Notes under the pieces: generated by a model
Databases searched by the model: none
What the model was told of the DNA's origin: nothing
Seen by the model: only the letters and a program-made list of their open reading frames with translations
Origin: Candidatus Methylopumilus rimovensis
GTDB lineage: Bacteria > Pseudomonadota > Gammaproteobacteria > Burkholderiales > Methylophilaceae
Direction of reading: 5' to 3'
Length of the DNA stretch: 64,000 nucleotides
Assembly: GCF_006364615.1 (NCBI RefSeq)
Contig: NZ_CP040986.1
Coordinates: 992,001 to 1,056,000 of the forward strand
Program-made: the position numbers and the translations under genes
Shown: piece after piece, positions 1 to 9,695 of the stretch
How positions within the stretch are numbered: position 1 is the first letter of the stretch
How the letters are laid out: every line of letters begins with the position of its first letter

Positions 1-1
1 C

Positions 2-1132
2 GAAGTGCCTGTGCCTGAAAAAGACTTACCTGTTGTATTACCTGAAAACATTGTTATGAATGGTGTTGGCTCCCCCATCAAGCAAGCTGAGTCTTTTTAC
101 AAAACAACCTGCCCTTCCTGCGGCAAAAATGCTGAAAGAGAAACAGACACAATGGATACTTTTGTGGAGTCCTCCTGGTATTTTGCTCGCTATCCAAGTT
201 ATGACAATCAAAATGCCATGGTGGATGAGAGAAGCAATTATTGGATGCCTGTTGATCAATACATTGGTGGCATTGAACATGCGATTTTACATTTATTATA
301 TGCGCGCTTCTTTAATAAGCTTTTAAGAGACCTTGGACTTATAAAACATAAGGAGCCATTTAAAAATCTTTTGACTCAGGGCATGGTATTAAAAAACGGT
401 ACCAAAATGTCAAAATCAAAAGGCAATACCGTTGACCCTCAGTCACTCATTGATCAATTTGGTGCTGATACTGCCAGACTTTTTATTATGTTTGCAGCCC
501 CCCCGGAACAAAGCTTAGAGTGGTCAGATAGTGGTGTTGAGGGGGCCAATCGTTTCCTAAAACGGCTTTGGAAAACTGTTTATGACCATCATGCTAAAGG
601 AAAAATTGAGTCCTACAAGGAAGGCGAACTCTCAGATCAAACAAAGAATTTAAGATTCGAGCTACATCACACTATACAAAAAATTACCGATGATATTCAA
701 AGAAGACATAGTTTTAATACAGCCATATCTTCAGTAATGGAGCTTATGAATACTTTTGCAAAAGTTGAAGGTGAAGATGCTGTAACACTTTCAGTGAAAC
801 AAGAAGTCATACAAAATGTAATTTTATTACTTAACCCTTTCGTACCTCATATATGTCATGCCTTATGGGATCACCTTTTTAATAATCCTATTGATCAAGA
901 GCTTTGGCCTAAAGCCGACTCTAATGCATTAATTAAAAACGAATATGCTATGGTGATCCAAGTGAACGGAAAACTCAGAGGAAATATGCTAGTATCAGCA
1001 GATCTTGAACAAAAAGATATTGAGCGCATGGCCCTCGAAAATGAAGATGTTAAAAGATTTATTGGCCATGAAGATAATGTTAAAAAAATGATATTTGTAC
1101 CTAAAAAACTCATTAATATCGTCACAGGATAA
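2..1132 (+). CDS. leuS: Leucyl-tRNA synthetase, C-terminal part (5' end outside window)
   Basis: This is the C-terminal 376 residues of a class I aminoacyl-tRNA synthetase that charges tRNA-Leu in the cytoplasm. The reading frame is open at the left edge, so the N-terminal half, including the HIGH motif and most of the editing domain, lies outside. Visible are a CPSC zinc-type pair, the WYFARYPS stretch of the catalytic core, the KMSKS signature at about 403-417 in the context [14 protein letters not shown], then the helical anticodon-binding domain and the small C-terminal domain (VQVNGKLRG type). The stop codon is directly followed by the lptE start, the usual proteobacterial leuS-lptE-holA order. 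Identification is secure. Confidence 0.97.
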   Translation, partial: EVPVPEKDLPVVLPENIVMNGVGSPIKQAESFYKTTCPSCGKNAERETDTMDTFVESSWYFARYPSYDNQNAMVDERSNYWMPVDQYIGGIEHAILHLLYARFFNKLLRDLGLIKHKEPFKNLLTQGMVLKNGTKMSKSKGNTVDPQSLIDQFGADTARLFIMFAAPPEQSLEWSDSGVEGANRFLKRLWKTVYDHHAKGKIESYKEGELSDQTKNLRFELHHTIQKITDDIQRRHSFNTAISSVMELMNTFAKVEGEDAVTLSVKQEVIQNVILLLNPFVPHICHALWDHLFNNPIDQELWPKADSNALIKNEYAMVIQVNGKLRGNMLVSADLEQKDIERMALENEDVKRFIGHEDNVKKMIFVPKKLINIVTG

Positions 1133-1621
1133 ATGATGAATACCATATATGAAAAATTTATAACGCTCTTCATGCTTCTAATGATAACAAGCTGTGGATT
1201 TCATTTGAGAGGTATGACAGAAATATCATTTAAAACAATCAGCTTAGAAGGTAAGGAATTAAGTTTTACAAAAAATCTCAAAAAAACTCTAGCTAGTAAT
1301 AAAGTGGCTATTATTCTTCCGACAGAAAATCCAGAATTAAGAATTGAACTTCTTAGTGAAGAGAGCGAAAAAAGAATTTTATCTTTAAGCGGCCAAGGTC
1401 TTGTTCGAGAATTTGAGATTTTCTATAGAGTTCGTTACCGAATTAAAACTATAGATAGCGAAACTTGGAGCCAAGAAAATATTATAGAAACACGTCGTGA
1501 CTTTACCTTCAGTGACTCAAATCTTATTGGCAAAGAAGAAGAAGAAAGACAGCTTAATGAATCTATGCGTAATGAAGCTATCACAAATCTATTTAATCAA
1601 ATTCAGCATACTAATAAATAA
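1133..1621 (+). CDS. lptE: LPS-assembly lipoprotein LptE
   Basis: This 162-residue outer-membrane lipoprotein should plug the LptD barrel and help insert lipopolysaccharide into the outer leaflet. The N-terminus is a lipoprotein signal peptide with a lipobox-like sequence ending ITSC at about residue 21, followed by GFHLRG, the typical mature start of the family. The ATG follows the leuS stop with no spacer and holA starts three bases after its own stop, so the three genes are almost certainly cotranscribed. Sequence conservation in LptE is low; the call rests on the lipobox, size and the leuS-lptE-holA order. Confidence 0.92.
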   Translation: MMNTIYEKFITLFMLLMITSCGFHLRGMTEISFKTISLEGKELSFTKNLKKTLASNKVAIILPTENPELRIELLSEESEKRILSLSGQGLVREFEIFYRVRYRIKTIDSETWSQENIIETRRDFTFSDSNLIGKEEEERQLNESMRNEAITNLFNQIQHTNK

Positions 1622-1624
1622 TTA

Positions 1625-2653
1625 ATGGCAGTATTTGATTCGGAAGCATTTAGTAAAGAGCTTCAAAAAAATCAGCAATCAAAATTCCTTCTTTTGGGGG
1701 ATGAAGCACTCTCAAGAAAAGAGGCTTTCGACATCATCCGTCAATTTGCAAAAGAGCTATGTTATACAGAAAAATTAAGCTTTACTGTTGATCGTTATTT
1801 TAAATGGGATCAATGTGCTTCATCCCTTCGCTCCCAGGGCTTGTTTTCTCAAAAACGCATTATTGAAATAATCATTCCCTCAGGAAAAATAAATGCTGAG
1901 GGTGGGGAGTCTTTTTACGAAATTATCCAAAATTTTTCTCAAGATGATCTTATTGTTGTTCATTTGCCTCAAATAGATAAGGAAACAAAGCTGCAGAAAT
2001 GGTTTAAAGAAATTGAAAAAATTGCTTACACAATTAGACTTGATGAAATTAAACCATCCGAACTTCCTTTTTGGCTAAAGAAAAGAGCTTCTTTATTATC
2101 AATAAACTTAGATGAAGGAAGTATTCAGCTGATTAGTCAATTTGTTCATGGGAATATGCTTGCCGCTGACCAAGAATTAAATAAATTAGCATTACTTTTT
2201 CCAAGCCAATCAATTTCATATGAAAAAGTTTCACAATCTATTTCAAATGTCTCTCGTTATGATGCTTTTGAGCTCACTGAATATGTATTAAATGGCGACC
2301 AGATGAAAACCATTTCAACGCTTAATTTCTTAAAAGAAGAAGGCCAAAATCCTATTAGTATTACAAGCTCCCTTTCTTGGGTATTAAAGCCTATGCTTGA
2401 AATAAAAGAACTTGATTTCAGAGGCCAATCTTTGGAAAACCATCTCACAAAATCAAGAATATTTGGAGATAAGCTTTTGTTTACTAAACAAGCATTGTCT
2501 TTTTTTTCGCTCAAACATCTAAGAGCAGCTATTCAAAAACTATCTGAGATAGATAAAATATCAAAGGGTGTTTCACCGGGTGATGCTTGGCTAGAAATGA
2601 CTAGACTTTGCCTGGGGCTTGCAAAAATAGCATCTCGAGGCCGAAAAATTTGA
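1625..2653 (+). CDS. holA: DNA polymerase III subunit delta
   Basis: This 342-residue protein is the delta subunit of the clamp loader, which opens the beta sliding clamp during replication. It starts with the family-typical segment in which the protein is extracted by its own fold (LLLGDEALSRKEAFDIIR), has the AAA+-like middle without a functional Walker A motif, and a helical C-terminal collar domain. Length matches the family (about 340). It is three bases behind lptE. Downstream, 39 bases separate it from proA, which has its own promoter candidate. Confidence 0.93.
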   Translation: MAVFDSEAFSKELQKNQQSKFLLLGDEALSRKEAFDIIRQFAKELCYTEKLSFTVDRYFKWDQCASSLRSQGLFSQKRIIEIIIPSGKINAEGGESFYEIIQNFSQDDLIVVHLPQIDKETKLQKWFKEIEKIAYTIRLDEIKPSELPFWLKKRASLLSINLDEGSIQLISQFVHGNMLAADQELNKLALLFPSQSISYEKVSQSISNVSRYDAFELTEYVLNGDQMKTISTLNFLKEEGQNPISITSSLSWVLKPMLEIKELDFRGQSLENHLTKSRIFGDKLLFTKQALSFFSLKHLRAAIQKLSEIDKISKGVSPGDAWLEMTRLCLGLAKIASRGRKI

Positions 2654-2656
2654 TCC

Positions 2657-2686
2657 TATACAAGTTAATTTCTTAACGCGTATAAT
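2657..2686 (+). promoter_or_regulatory. Candidate sigma-70 promoter for proA, possibly leaderless
   Basis: A perfect TATAAT at 2681-2686 has a TATACA at 2657-2662 (four of six matches to TTGACA) with an 18-base spacer. The -10 box ends only six bases before the proA ATG at 2693, and no Shine-Dalgarno sequence is seen, so transcription would begin at or next to the start codon. The boxes are read from sequence; use as a promoter is inference. Confidence 0.5.
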
Positions 2687-2692
2687 TCACAC

Positions 2693-3952
2693 ATGACAAA
2701 TATTAATCAATATCTTAAAAAGATTGGACTAGAAGCAAAAAAAGCTTCATGCCTGATGGCTAAAGCATCAACACAACAAAAAAATGATGCATTAACTCAT
2801 CTCATTCATCTTTTAAATACAAAAACAAAAACTATTCTGAAAGCCAATGAGAAAGATGTTAAAGAAGCTAAAAAAAATAAATTAGATCGCGCTTCCATCG
2901 ATCGTCTTATCATTTCAAGCAAAACTATTGATTCGATGATTAAAGGCATACAAGATATCATTGACCTTAAGGATCCTATTGGTGAAATTATGCGTTTGAA
3001 TACACGTCCATCAGGTATTCAAGTCGGTCAAATGCGCGTAGCTCTTGGTGTCATAGGCATGATCTACGAATCTCGTCCTAATGTCACTATTGATGCAGCG
3101 AGCTTATCTATCAAATCGGGAAATGCCATTATATTAAGAGGGGGTAGCGAATCTATTCACTCTAATATTGCTTTAAGCAATCTTATTCACGAGGCGCTTA
3201 AAAAAGCTGATCTTTCAGATCAAGCTGTTCAAGTGATTGATTCAACCGACAGATCTATAGTTAAAGGCATGATTAAGCTTAATGACTATATTGATGTGAT
3301 CATTCCAAGAGGTGGCAAAAGCTTAACTAAAATGATTAGTGATGAGGCAACTGTACCTGTCATTAAACACTTAGATGGAAATTGCCATGTCTTTGTAGAT
3401 AAAAATGCAGACCTAAATAAAGCACTTAAAATTATTGAGAATTCTAAAACTCAAAGGTTAGGTACATGCAATACGACCGAATCACTTCTATTATCTAAAG
3501 ATATTGCACGCGGTTTTTTACCTAAAATTGTAAAAATGCTTCATCAACATAAAGTTGAGGTTCGTGGATGTAAAGAAACTTTGAAACTTGTGAAAGGTAT
3601 TAAATCAGCAAGTGAAGATGATTTTTATACTGAATACCTTGATGCAATTATTTCATGCAAGATTGTCAATGACATCGATGATGCAATTCATCATATTAAT
3701 CAATATTCTTCTCATCATACAGATGCTATCGTCACTGAAAACTATGAACGCGCTATGCAATTCTTGAAAGAAGTAGATTCAAGTAGCGTTATGGTGAATG
3801 CTTCAACTCGTTTTGCTGATGGCTTTGAATATGGCTTAGGTGCTGAAATAGGCATTTCAACAAATAAATTACATGCAAGAGGCCCTGTAGGACTTGAAGG
3901 ACTTACTTCGCTCAAATATATCGTATTAGGCAATGGGCATATACGTAAGTAA
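2693..3952 (+). CDS. proA: Gamma-glutamyl phosphate reductase
   Basis: This 419-residue cytoplasmic enzyme reduces gamma-glutamyl phosphate to glutamate-5-semialdehyde with NADPH, the second step of proline synthesis. It is an aldehyde-dehydrogenase-fold protein; the [11 protein letters not shown] and the [10 protein letters not shown] segment containing the catalytic cysteine are visible, and the length is typical. Its partner proB lies about 29 kb away at 32295-33413 in the obgE cluster, as is common in betaproteobacteria. nadD follows after three bases, so the two genes probably share a transcript. Confidence 0.97.
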   Translation: MTNINQYLKKIGLEAKKASCLMAKASTQQKNDALTHLIHLLNTKTKTILKANEKDVKEAKKNKLDRASIDRLIISSKTIDSMIKGIQDIIDLKDPIGEIMRLNTRPSGIQVGQMRVALGVIGMIYESRPNVTIDAASLSIKSGNAIILRGGSESIHSNIALSNLIHEALKKADLSDQAVQVIDSTDRSIVKGMIKLNDYIDVIIPRGGKSLTKMISDEATVPVIKHLDGNCHVFVDKNADLNKALKIIENSKTQRLGTCNTTESLLLSKDIARGFLPKIVKMLHQHKVEVRGCKETLKLVKGIKSASEDDFYTEYLDAIISCKIVNDIDDAIHHINQYSSHHTDAIVTENYERAMQFLKEVDSSSVMVNASTRFADGFEYGLGAEIGISTNKLHARGPVGLEGLTSLKYIVLGNGHIRK

Positions 3953-3955
3953 GGA

Positions 3956-4615
3956 ATGTCTTTGAAACTTATTGGTGTATTAGGTGGCGCATTCGATCCA
4001 ATACACTATGGTCATATTAAATTAGCTAAAGCCTGGCAAGATGTTGCGACATTATCGAAAGTGCTTTTTATTCCATCTGGTTTAGCGCCTCATAAAAATA
4101 TCGTTTTAGAAAATAAGCATCGCGTAGAAATGCTTAATCTCGCTCTCAATCCATACACTAATTTCTTTACCGATGACCGTGAAATTAAAAAAAATCAAAG
4201 CGATCTTAAACCCTCTTATACGATTGAAACATTGCAAAGTCTTATAATAGAAAAAAAAGAGGATCAAGCGTTTTGTTTCTTAATGGGAAGCGATGCATTT
4301 CTAAAGCTTGAGTCATGGCATTTATGGAATGAGCTTTTTAATTATTGCCATATATTAATAATAGAAAGACGCGAATCCCCCATTATTGTAGATCAATTAA
4401 CATCAGCTCTAAAAAAAGAATGGAGTGAAAGGCTCACTCAAAATATTGAGGATCTTCGCGGATCTAGTTTCGGACTAATTATGACAAAAAAATTTGAGTA
4501 CATTGATATCTCGTCATCTCAAATTCGAGACGCTATTTATTCAAATAAAAATCTTACGAATCTTTTACCTGCAGCTGTTGCTGACTATATTAATCTTCAC
4601 GGACTTTATCGTTAA
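3956..4615 (+). CDS. nadD: Nicotinate-nucleotide adenylyltransferase
   Basis: This 219-residue enzyme makes nicotinate adenine dinucleotide from nicotinate mononucleotide and ATP in NAD synthesis. The nucleotidyltransferase motif GGAFDPIHYGH is at the N-terminus and the ISSSQIR motif near the C-terminus. An AAGGA ribosome-binding site overlaps the end of proA. In many betaproteobacteria rsfS and rlmH follow nadD; here the gene instead runs 26 bases into the 3' end of the convergent bioD, so the usual downstream partners are missing from this locus. Confidence 0.96.
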   Translation: MSLKLIGVLGGAFDPIHYGHIKLAKAWQDVATLSKVLFIPSGLAPHKNIVLENKHRVEMLNLALNPYTNFFTDDREIKKNQSDLKPSYTIETLQSLIIEKKEDQAFCFLMGSDAFLKLESWHLWNELFNYCHILIIERRESPIIVDQLTSALKKEWSERLTQNIEDLRGSSFGLIMTKKFEYIDISSSQIRDAIYSNKNLTNLLPAAVADYINLHGLYR

Positions 4616-5282
4616 GCTTATTTATATCGATAAATTTTGATGCTTTGTAAGGATCAAAATTTTTTAAATAAGGCACTTCGCCCAAACAAGGCGCCTCAAT
4701 CCTTTCTTTTAAAAAAGATATATTCTCTTCATAAGCTAGCATATGTTGATCAATTCGATTAGCAACCCAGCCACAAAGCTTTATTTTTTTATTTAAAATT
4801 GATTCAACTGTTAATAGAGCATGATTGATGCAGCCTAACCTCATACCTACTACCAAAATAACTGGTATATCTAGGGCTTTAATTAAATCAACAGTTGAAA
4901 AATTCTCTGTCAAAGGCACAGCAAAACCTCCAGCGCCTTCAATAAATAAATAATCCATCTGTTTTTTGAATAATTGCAAATGCTTTTTAATTAGATGAAT
5001 ATCGATTTCTTTTTTATTTTTCTTGAAACTAATATGAGGCGCTATCGGTGCCTCAAATTGATAAGGATTAATTTGATTGGTAATTAAATCAACATTGCTT
5101 ACTTCTATAATCTTCTGTACATCTTCATATATGATATGCCCATTTTCTATAAAACATCCAGCAGCGACAGGTTTCATACCTCCCACACGAAATCCTTCTT
5201 CGATATATTTAGCAATTAAACTGCAAGTAACAGCGGTCTTTCCTATGTTCGTATCAGTACCAGTTATAAAAAATGAATGCAT
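4590..5282 (-). CDS. bioD: Dethiobiotin synthetase
   Basis: This 230-residue enzyme closes the ureido ring of dethiobiotin from diaminopelargonate, CO2 and ATP. The N-terminal P-loop GTDTNIGKTAV and the GAGGFAVPL segment are family hallmarks. It is the last gene of the bioB-F-H-C-D run; its ATG overlaps the bioC stop by one base (TAATG). Its last 26 bases overlap the convergent nadD gene. bioA, needed for the preceding step, is not in this window. Confidence 0.96.
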   Translation of the reverse strand: MHSFFITGTDTNIGKTAVTCSLIAKYIEEGFRVGGMKPVAAGCFIENGHIIYEDVQKIIEVSNVDLITNQINPYQFEAPIAPHISFKKNKKEIDIHLIKKHLQLFKKQMDYLFIEGAGGFAVPLTENFSTVDLIKALDIPVILVVGMRLGCINHALLTVESILNKKIKLCGWVANRIDQHMLAYEENISFLKERIEAPCLGEVPYLKNFDPYKASKFIDINKLNDKVRED

Positions 5283-6151
5283 TATTGTTTTGAATAAAAC
5301 TTAACAATTGATGACTCATTATGCGGCTTATTCACTCTCCATGCATGCCCATATACAACCTCGTAACTTGCAGGTAATTTATCATTAGCTCTGTAAACTT
5401 CATACAATTTTTCCAATTGGTACAAGAAGCCTTTGCCTGTCATACCCTTCGCTCTTCCCTGAAGTGCATTTCGAGCGCCAATATGCTTCAAGTCATACAT
5501 AATTTCTTTAAATGTACTGTATGTGAGTGAATAAACATCTACATCTAAGACTGGGTCTGAAAAGCCACATCGTATTAGTGCATCGCCAATATCATGCATA
5601 TCAATAAATTGATTTACGTGGGAGTGCTCAGAAAATGATGCGAGTGAAGATCTTAATTCATGAAGTGTGCTTGGTCCAAACGTGCTAAATATAAAAAGTC
5701 CATTATGAGTTAATATTTTTGCTATCTGAGCAAATACACGATCAAGGTCATTGCACCATTGAAGAGATAAATTTGACCAAACCATATCGATACTATTTTC
5801 TTCCAATGGGATAGCTTCCATATCTGCGCATATAAATTGCTGTGTCGTTCTGCTTGAAAATGCTTTTAAGAAATGATCTCTGTTTTTTTCTTCTGCTTTT
5901 TTTAGCATCTCATATGCAAAATCTAAATAAATGAGATCATGAGGCTTGTAGAAATTTTTTAAATCAGGTCCTGCATTACCCGGTCCACAGCCTAGGTCAA
6001 GAATACTGCTAGGATTAATTTTGAGTAATTTAAGTCTTAAGAACATCTCTCCTAGCACATGCCTCTGAAGAACAGCATTGTTCTCATATGAAGCCGAAGC
6101 TTTATTGAATGATGCTTGAGCTCTTTTCTTGTCAATATGATGCTGAGTCAT
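5282..6151 (-). CDS. bioC: Malonyl-ACP O-methyltransferase
   Basis: This 289-residue SAM-dependent methyltransferase masks the malonyl carboxylate so that fatty-acid synthesis can build the pimeloyl chain of biotin. SAM motif I is visible as LDLGCGPGNAG, with MVWSNLSLQWCNDL as the later family motif. It sits between bioH and bioD in the operon, two bases after the bioH stop. Length and operon position support BioC over a generic methyltransferase. Confidence 0.94.
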   Translation of the reverse strand: MTQHHIDKKRAQASFNKASASYENNAVLQRHVLGEMFLRLKLLKINPSSILDLGCGPGNAGPDLKNFYKPHDLIYLDFAYEMLKKAEEKNRDHFLKAFSSRTTQQFICADMEAIPLEENSIDMVWSNLSLQWCNDLDRVFAQIAKILTHNGLFIFSTFGPSTLHELRSSLASFSEHSHVNQFIDMHDIGDALIRCGFSDPVLDVDVYSLTYSTFKEIMYDLKHIGARNALQGRAKGMTGKGFLYQLEKLYEVYRANDKLPASYEVVYGHAWRVNKPHNESSIVKFYSKQ

Positions 6152-6153
6152 GA

Positions 6154-6915
6154 TTATGCTGCCAATAAAAATTGATCGAGATGATCAAAAAACTCATCCG
6201 CGTGAGATAAAAAAGGGATATGTGATGCACCTTGAATTACTTTTAATTGCCCTTCTTTTAAATGACTTTCAAGCCACTCAGAAGCTGATTTTGGTGTCAA
6301 ACGATCCTTTTCGCCCACGATTAAAAGTGTTCGATGATTGATCTTATTAATGTCATCTCTCAAATCGTTATTTAATAATACATCAAGACTAAGTTGTAAT
6401 GACTTAACGTCAGGTGGGTTCACTTCATCATTCATGTCTTTAAGTTTTTTAATAAGCAATTTACTATGTTTTGAATACATGAGCTGTAAAGTGTAAAAAT
6501 TTATCATGGTTGATTTGTAGTTTTTAAAAAGCTTATTAGCAAAATCATTAAAATCTTTTACATCTACGCCATGACTCCAATCTGTCTGATTAATAAAACG
6601 AGGCGTCCCCCCCACCAAAACCATACGACGAATTTTTTTTGGGTATATTAGGCTCATTTTTAACGCAATAAGGCTGCCCAAAGACCATCCTAAAATATCA
6701 AATGAAGATGGTAACTCTTTACTGATTGCTTCAGCTAGATGATTAAGATCATAAGGATCGATGATATGACTTTTACCCATACCAGGAATATCAACAAGAT
6801 GAAGGGTGTATTGATTTGAAAATTTCTCAATGATAGGCTTCCATATGCCGCTATGCATCCCCCATCCATGAATAAGAACAAGATCTTTGCCCTGTCCAAT
6901 TTTTTTAATGTGCAT
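6154..6915 (-). CDS. bioH: Pimeloyl-ACP methyl ester carboxylesterase
   Basis: This alpha/beta hydrolase removes the methyl group from pimeloyl-ACP methyl ester, ending the BioC-protected chain elongation. The HGWGMHSG oxyanion segment, the nucleophile elbow GWSLG, a late Asp in VGEKDRLTP and a His in GASHIPFL give a complete catalytic triad. I place the start at the ATG at 6915 (253 residues), four bases after the bioF stop; an in-frame TTG at 6930 would add five residues and overlap bioF. Being inside the bio operon identifies it among many similar hydrolases. Confidence 0.92.
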   Translation of the reverse strand: MHIKKIGQGKDLVLIHGWGMHSGIWKPIIEKFSNQYTLHLVDIPGMGKSHIIDPYDLNHLAEAISKELPSSFDILGWSLGSLIALKMSLIYPKKIRRMVLVGGTPRFINQTDWSHGVDVKDFNDFANKLFKNYKSTMINFYTLQLMYSKHSKLLIKKLKDMNDEVNPPDVKSLQLSLDVLLNNDLRDDINKINHRTLLIVGEKDRLTPKSASEWLESHLKEGQLKVIQGASHIPFLSHADEFFDHLDQFLLAA

Positions 6916-6919
6916 CAGA

Positions 6920-8092
6920 TTAGCTTTCAAAATCTAATATAGTTTTCATTAATGTAAGCACATCGTTATCTTGATGCAATGCTGAAAGTGAAATACGCAG
7001 TCGAGAAGTGCCTCGGGGCACAGTAGGGGGTCTAATAGCAGGAACATATATTCCCTTTTCCATTAACCATTTATTTAATCTTAATGCATTAATTTCACTT
7101 CCAACAATAAGGGGTTGAATAGGTGTTAATGAGCTACCTAAAGTCATTTTTTGAAACTTAGTATTAGCTCTAAACTGTGTAATAAGATTATTTAGGTGTG
7201 ATCTTATTTGATCTGCTTTTAAAATTTGATTTAATGACTCTTTTAATCCATACGCCATAAAAGCTGGTATTGCAGTCGTATAAATATATTGTTTAGATTT
7301 TTGAATTAAATATTCGATAAGATTATTTGAAGATGCTACGACAGCACCATAGATACCAGCTGCCTTCCCTAGTGTTGCCATATAGAAAATTCTGGGCGAA
7401 TAAGGTTCTTTAATTTTTTCTTGGTCATAAAAGTGTTGCAGTATGCCTTTGCCATTTTTACCCAATACACCAAAACCATGCGCATCATCTATATAAAGAT
7501 AAGCATCGTACATTTCACATAATTGCAGCAAATCTGGAATATTAGCTAAATCACCATCCATGCTGAAAACAGCATCAGTAACAATCAGCTTTACTTTTGA
7601 CTTTGATGCTTGAAGTAAATCTTCTAAATGTTGTAAATCATGATGTCGATATCTTTTATGAATGGCGCGAGAAAGAATAGACGCATCATTTAATGACGCA
7701 TGATTTAACTTATCAGAAAAAATAGTATCGTCTTTCCCAACCAATGCTGAGATGACACCCATATTAGCCATATAGCCTGACGAGAATAAAAGTGCTCTTT
7801 CAAAATTTAGCGCTTCACTAAATGCATTTTCAAACGCCTCATGGAATTCATGATGGCCTGAAATAAGATGAGAAGCCCCCATGCCGTTGCCTGACAAATG
7901 AATACCTTCGATCAGCGCATCTTGGATAGATTGATTTTGTGAAAGGCCTAAATAGTCATTCGATGAAAAGCTTAAATAATTTTGATGATTAAAAGAAAGA
8001 TTAGACCCCAATCTTCCGCTTAATAATTTTCTTGCTCTAAAAAGATGATTGTCTTTTAAGGATTGAAGTTCATGATGAATTTGATCTAGCAT
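6920..8092 (-). CDS. bioF: 8-amino-7-oxononanoate synthase
   Basis: This 390-residue PLP enzyme condenses pimeloyl-ACP with L-alanine. The PLP-lysine is in ATLGKAAG, and DDAHGFGVLG and SGYMANMG are typical of the alpha-oxoamine synthase family. I prefer the ATG at 8092 over a GTG one codon upstream. It lies seven bases after bioB and four bases before the bioH ATG, consistent with one transcript. Confidence 0.96.
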   Translation of the reverse strand: MLDQIHHELQSLKDNHLFRARKLLSGRLGSNLSFNHQNYLSFSSNDYLGLSQNQSIQDALIEGIHLSGNGMGASHLISGHHEFHEAFENAFSEALNFERALLFSSGYMANMGVISALVGKDDTIFSDKLNHASLNDASILSRAIHKRYRHHDLQHLEDLLQASKSKVKLIVTDAVFSMDGDLANIPDLLQLCEMYDAYLYIDDAHGFGVLGKNGKGILQHFYDQEKIKEPYSPRIFYMATLGKAAGIYGAVVASSNNLIEYLIQKSKQYIYTTAIPAFMAYGLKESLNQILKADQIRSHLNNLITQFRANTKFQKMTLGSSLTPIQPLIVGSEINALRLNKWLMEKGIYVPAIRPPTVPRGTSRLRISLSALHQDNDVLTLMKTILDFES

Positions 8093-8099
8093 CACAAAC

Positions 8100-9113
8100 T
8101 TATATAGGACGAATACCTAACTTATTAAATAAAGCTTGATCAACTTTTGCATCCGGATTATCTGTCGTCAATAACTTTTCACCATAAAAAATTGAGTTAG
8201 CCCCAGCTAGGAAAGCTAATGATTGAATACCTTCGTGCATCGATTGTCTTCCTGCAGATAATCTTACATAACTTTTTGGCATCGTAATTCTCGCAACAGC
8301 TATCGTTCTCACAAACTCAAAAAGATCGAGCGGTGCGGTTCCATGTAAAGGTGTACCTTCTACCTGTGTCAATAAATTAATCGGGACACTCTCGGGCTGC
8401 TTTTCCATATTGGCGAGTTGCGCAATCAAACCTGCACGTTGAGATCTGCTCTCCCCCATACCTACTATGCCGCCACAACATACATGAAGATCAGCTTCTC
8501 GAACACGGTCTAATGTATCAAGTCTGTCTTGATATACACGCGTTGAAATTACGTCACCATAAAATTCAGGCGCTGTATCTAAATTATGGTTGTAATAATC
8601 AAGCCCTGCTTCTTTTAGCATATTGGCTTGCCCATCCTTTAACATACCCAGGGTTGCGCAAGTTTCGAGTCCCATTTTTTTAACTTCTTGAATCATTTCT
8701 AAGACGGGCTTTAAATCCTTATCCTTTGGACTTCTCCAAGCAGCACCCATACAAAAACGGCTGGCGCCAGCATCCTTTGCAGCCTTCGCAGCTTTAAGCA
8801 CATCATCGATCGGCAACATAGCTTCATTTTCTACATTGGTGTCATAGCGGGCAGATTGAGGGCAGTAGCCACAGTCTTCTGAACATCCTCCCGTCTTAAT
8901 AGACAAGAGCGTGCTTACTTGAACTTTATTAGAATCAAAATTTTCACGATGAATGGTTTGAGCCTTAAACATAAGGTCACTAAAAGGTAGTGCATATAAA
9001 GCTTCAATTTCAGCAACTGACCAGCGGTCTTTTGGGGAATTTTTTTGTTTTTTAGGAGATTTTCGTTCGAATTGAATGGGTTGCTGACTTAAATTAGGCT
9101 GCGATTCAATCAT
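8100..9113 (-). CDS. bioB: Biotin synthase
   Basis: This 337-residue radical SAM enzyme inserts sulfur into dethiobiotin, the last step of biotin synthesis. The radical SAM cluster motif is C77-x3-C81-x2-C84 in the context [10 protein letters not shown]; further conserved motifs include [18 protein letters not shown] and the C-terminal [15 protein letters not shown]. It is the first gene of the five-gene operon. An AGGGA ribosome-binding site lies about eight bases before the ATG. The N-terminal 30 residues are charged and poorly conserved. Confidence 0.97.
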   Translation of the reverse strand: MIESQPNLSQQPIQFERKSPKKQKNSPKDRWSVAEIEALYALPFSDLMFKAQTIHRENFDSNKVQVSTLLSIKTGGCSEDCGYCPQSARYDTNVENEAMLPIDDVLKAAKAAKDAGASRFCMGAAWRSPKDKDLKPVLEMIQEVKKMGLETCATLGMLKDGQANMLKEAGLDYYNHNLDTAPEFYGDVISTRVYQDRLDTLDRVREADLHVCCGGIVGMGESRSQRAGLIAQLANMEKQPESVPINLLTQVEGTPLHGTAPLDLFEFVRTIAVARITMPKSYVRLSAGRQSMHEGIQSLAFLAGANSIFYGEKLLTTDNPDAKVDQALFNKLGIRPI

Positions 9114-9122
9114 GATAAATCC

Positions 9123-9132
9123 CTATCTATAT
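9123..9132 (-). promoter_or_regulatory. Possible BioR-like operator before bioB
   Basis: On the minus strand the sequence ATATAGATAG just upstream of the bioB ATG matches eight of ten positions of the published BioR operator pattern TTATAGATAA known from alphaproteobacteria and some betaproteobacteria. It overlaps the ribosome-binding region. In such AT-rich DNA a chance match is quite possible and no bioR gene is in the window. Confidence 0.2.
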
Positions 9133-9227
9133 GATTTAATTATTAAAATAGTCTTAAAAAGCAATTGTTAAGTTATTTTACTATAATTTGTTACAATTGT
9201 ATAAAAATTAATCAGTTGTTATATTTT

Positions 9228-9692
9228 ATGTTTTCTATAGCCCTTTTTGAACCTGAAATTCCTCCCAACACTGGCAATATTATTAGGCTTTGCGCCAACA
9301 CAGGCACACAACTTCACTTAATTGAACCTTTAGGTTTTAATTTGGATGATAAGCGGCTTGTGCGCGCGGGGCTCGATTATCATGAATATGCATCAGTTAA
9401 AACTTATCCGGATTTTTCAGTATTTGAATCCCTTCATGGCGACGCTCGAATATTTGCTGTCACAACCAAAGGGAGTATGTCCTACCATGAGGTTGCATAT
9501 CAAAAAGGGGATATCTTTTTATTTGGGCCTGAAACGCGAGGATTGCCTGAATCGATTCGCAATCAATTTGATGAAAATAAAAAAATAAGAATCCCTATGG
9601 TGGAAAATAGTAGGAGCTTAAATTTATCGAATGCAGCCGCGATTCTTTTATATGAAGCATGGCGGCAAAATGGATTTAAAGGTGGGGTTTAG
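9228..9692 (+). CDS. trmL: tRNA (cytidine(34)-2'-O)-methyltransferase
   Basis: This SPOUT-class methyltransferase modifies the wobble ribose of tRNA-Leu isoacceptors. The N-terminus [18 protein letters not shown], the later [10 protein letters not shown] and the knot-forming C-terminal [15 protein letters not shown] are family hallmarks. I choose the ATG at 9228 (154 residues) because family homology begins there; the frame stays open to 9165, but a TATAAT at 9182-9187 lies in that stretch and its translation is not family-like. It converges on gpsA with a three-base gap. Confidence 0.95.
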   Translation: MFSIALFEPEIPPNTGNIIRLCANTGTQLHLIEPLGFNLDDKRLVRAGLDYHEYASVKTYPDFSVFESLHGDARIFAVTTKGSMSYHEVAYQKGDIFLFGPETRGLPESIRNQFDENKKIRIPMVENSRSLNLSNAAAILLYEAWRQNGFKGGV

Positions 9693-9695
9693 GAC

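Noticed and set aside
9165-9227. N-terminal extension of trmL to an upstream TTG
   Set aside because: The added residues are not like the family, and a TATAAT lies inside the stretch; the ATG at 9228 starts exactly at the conserved [13 protein letters not shown].
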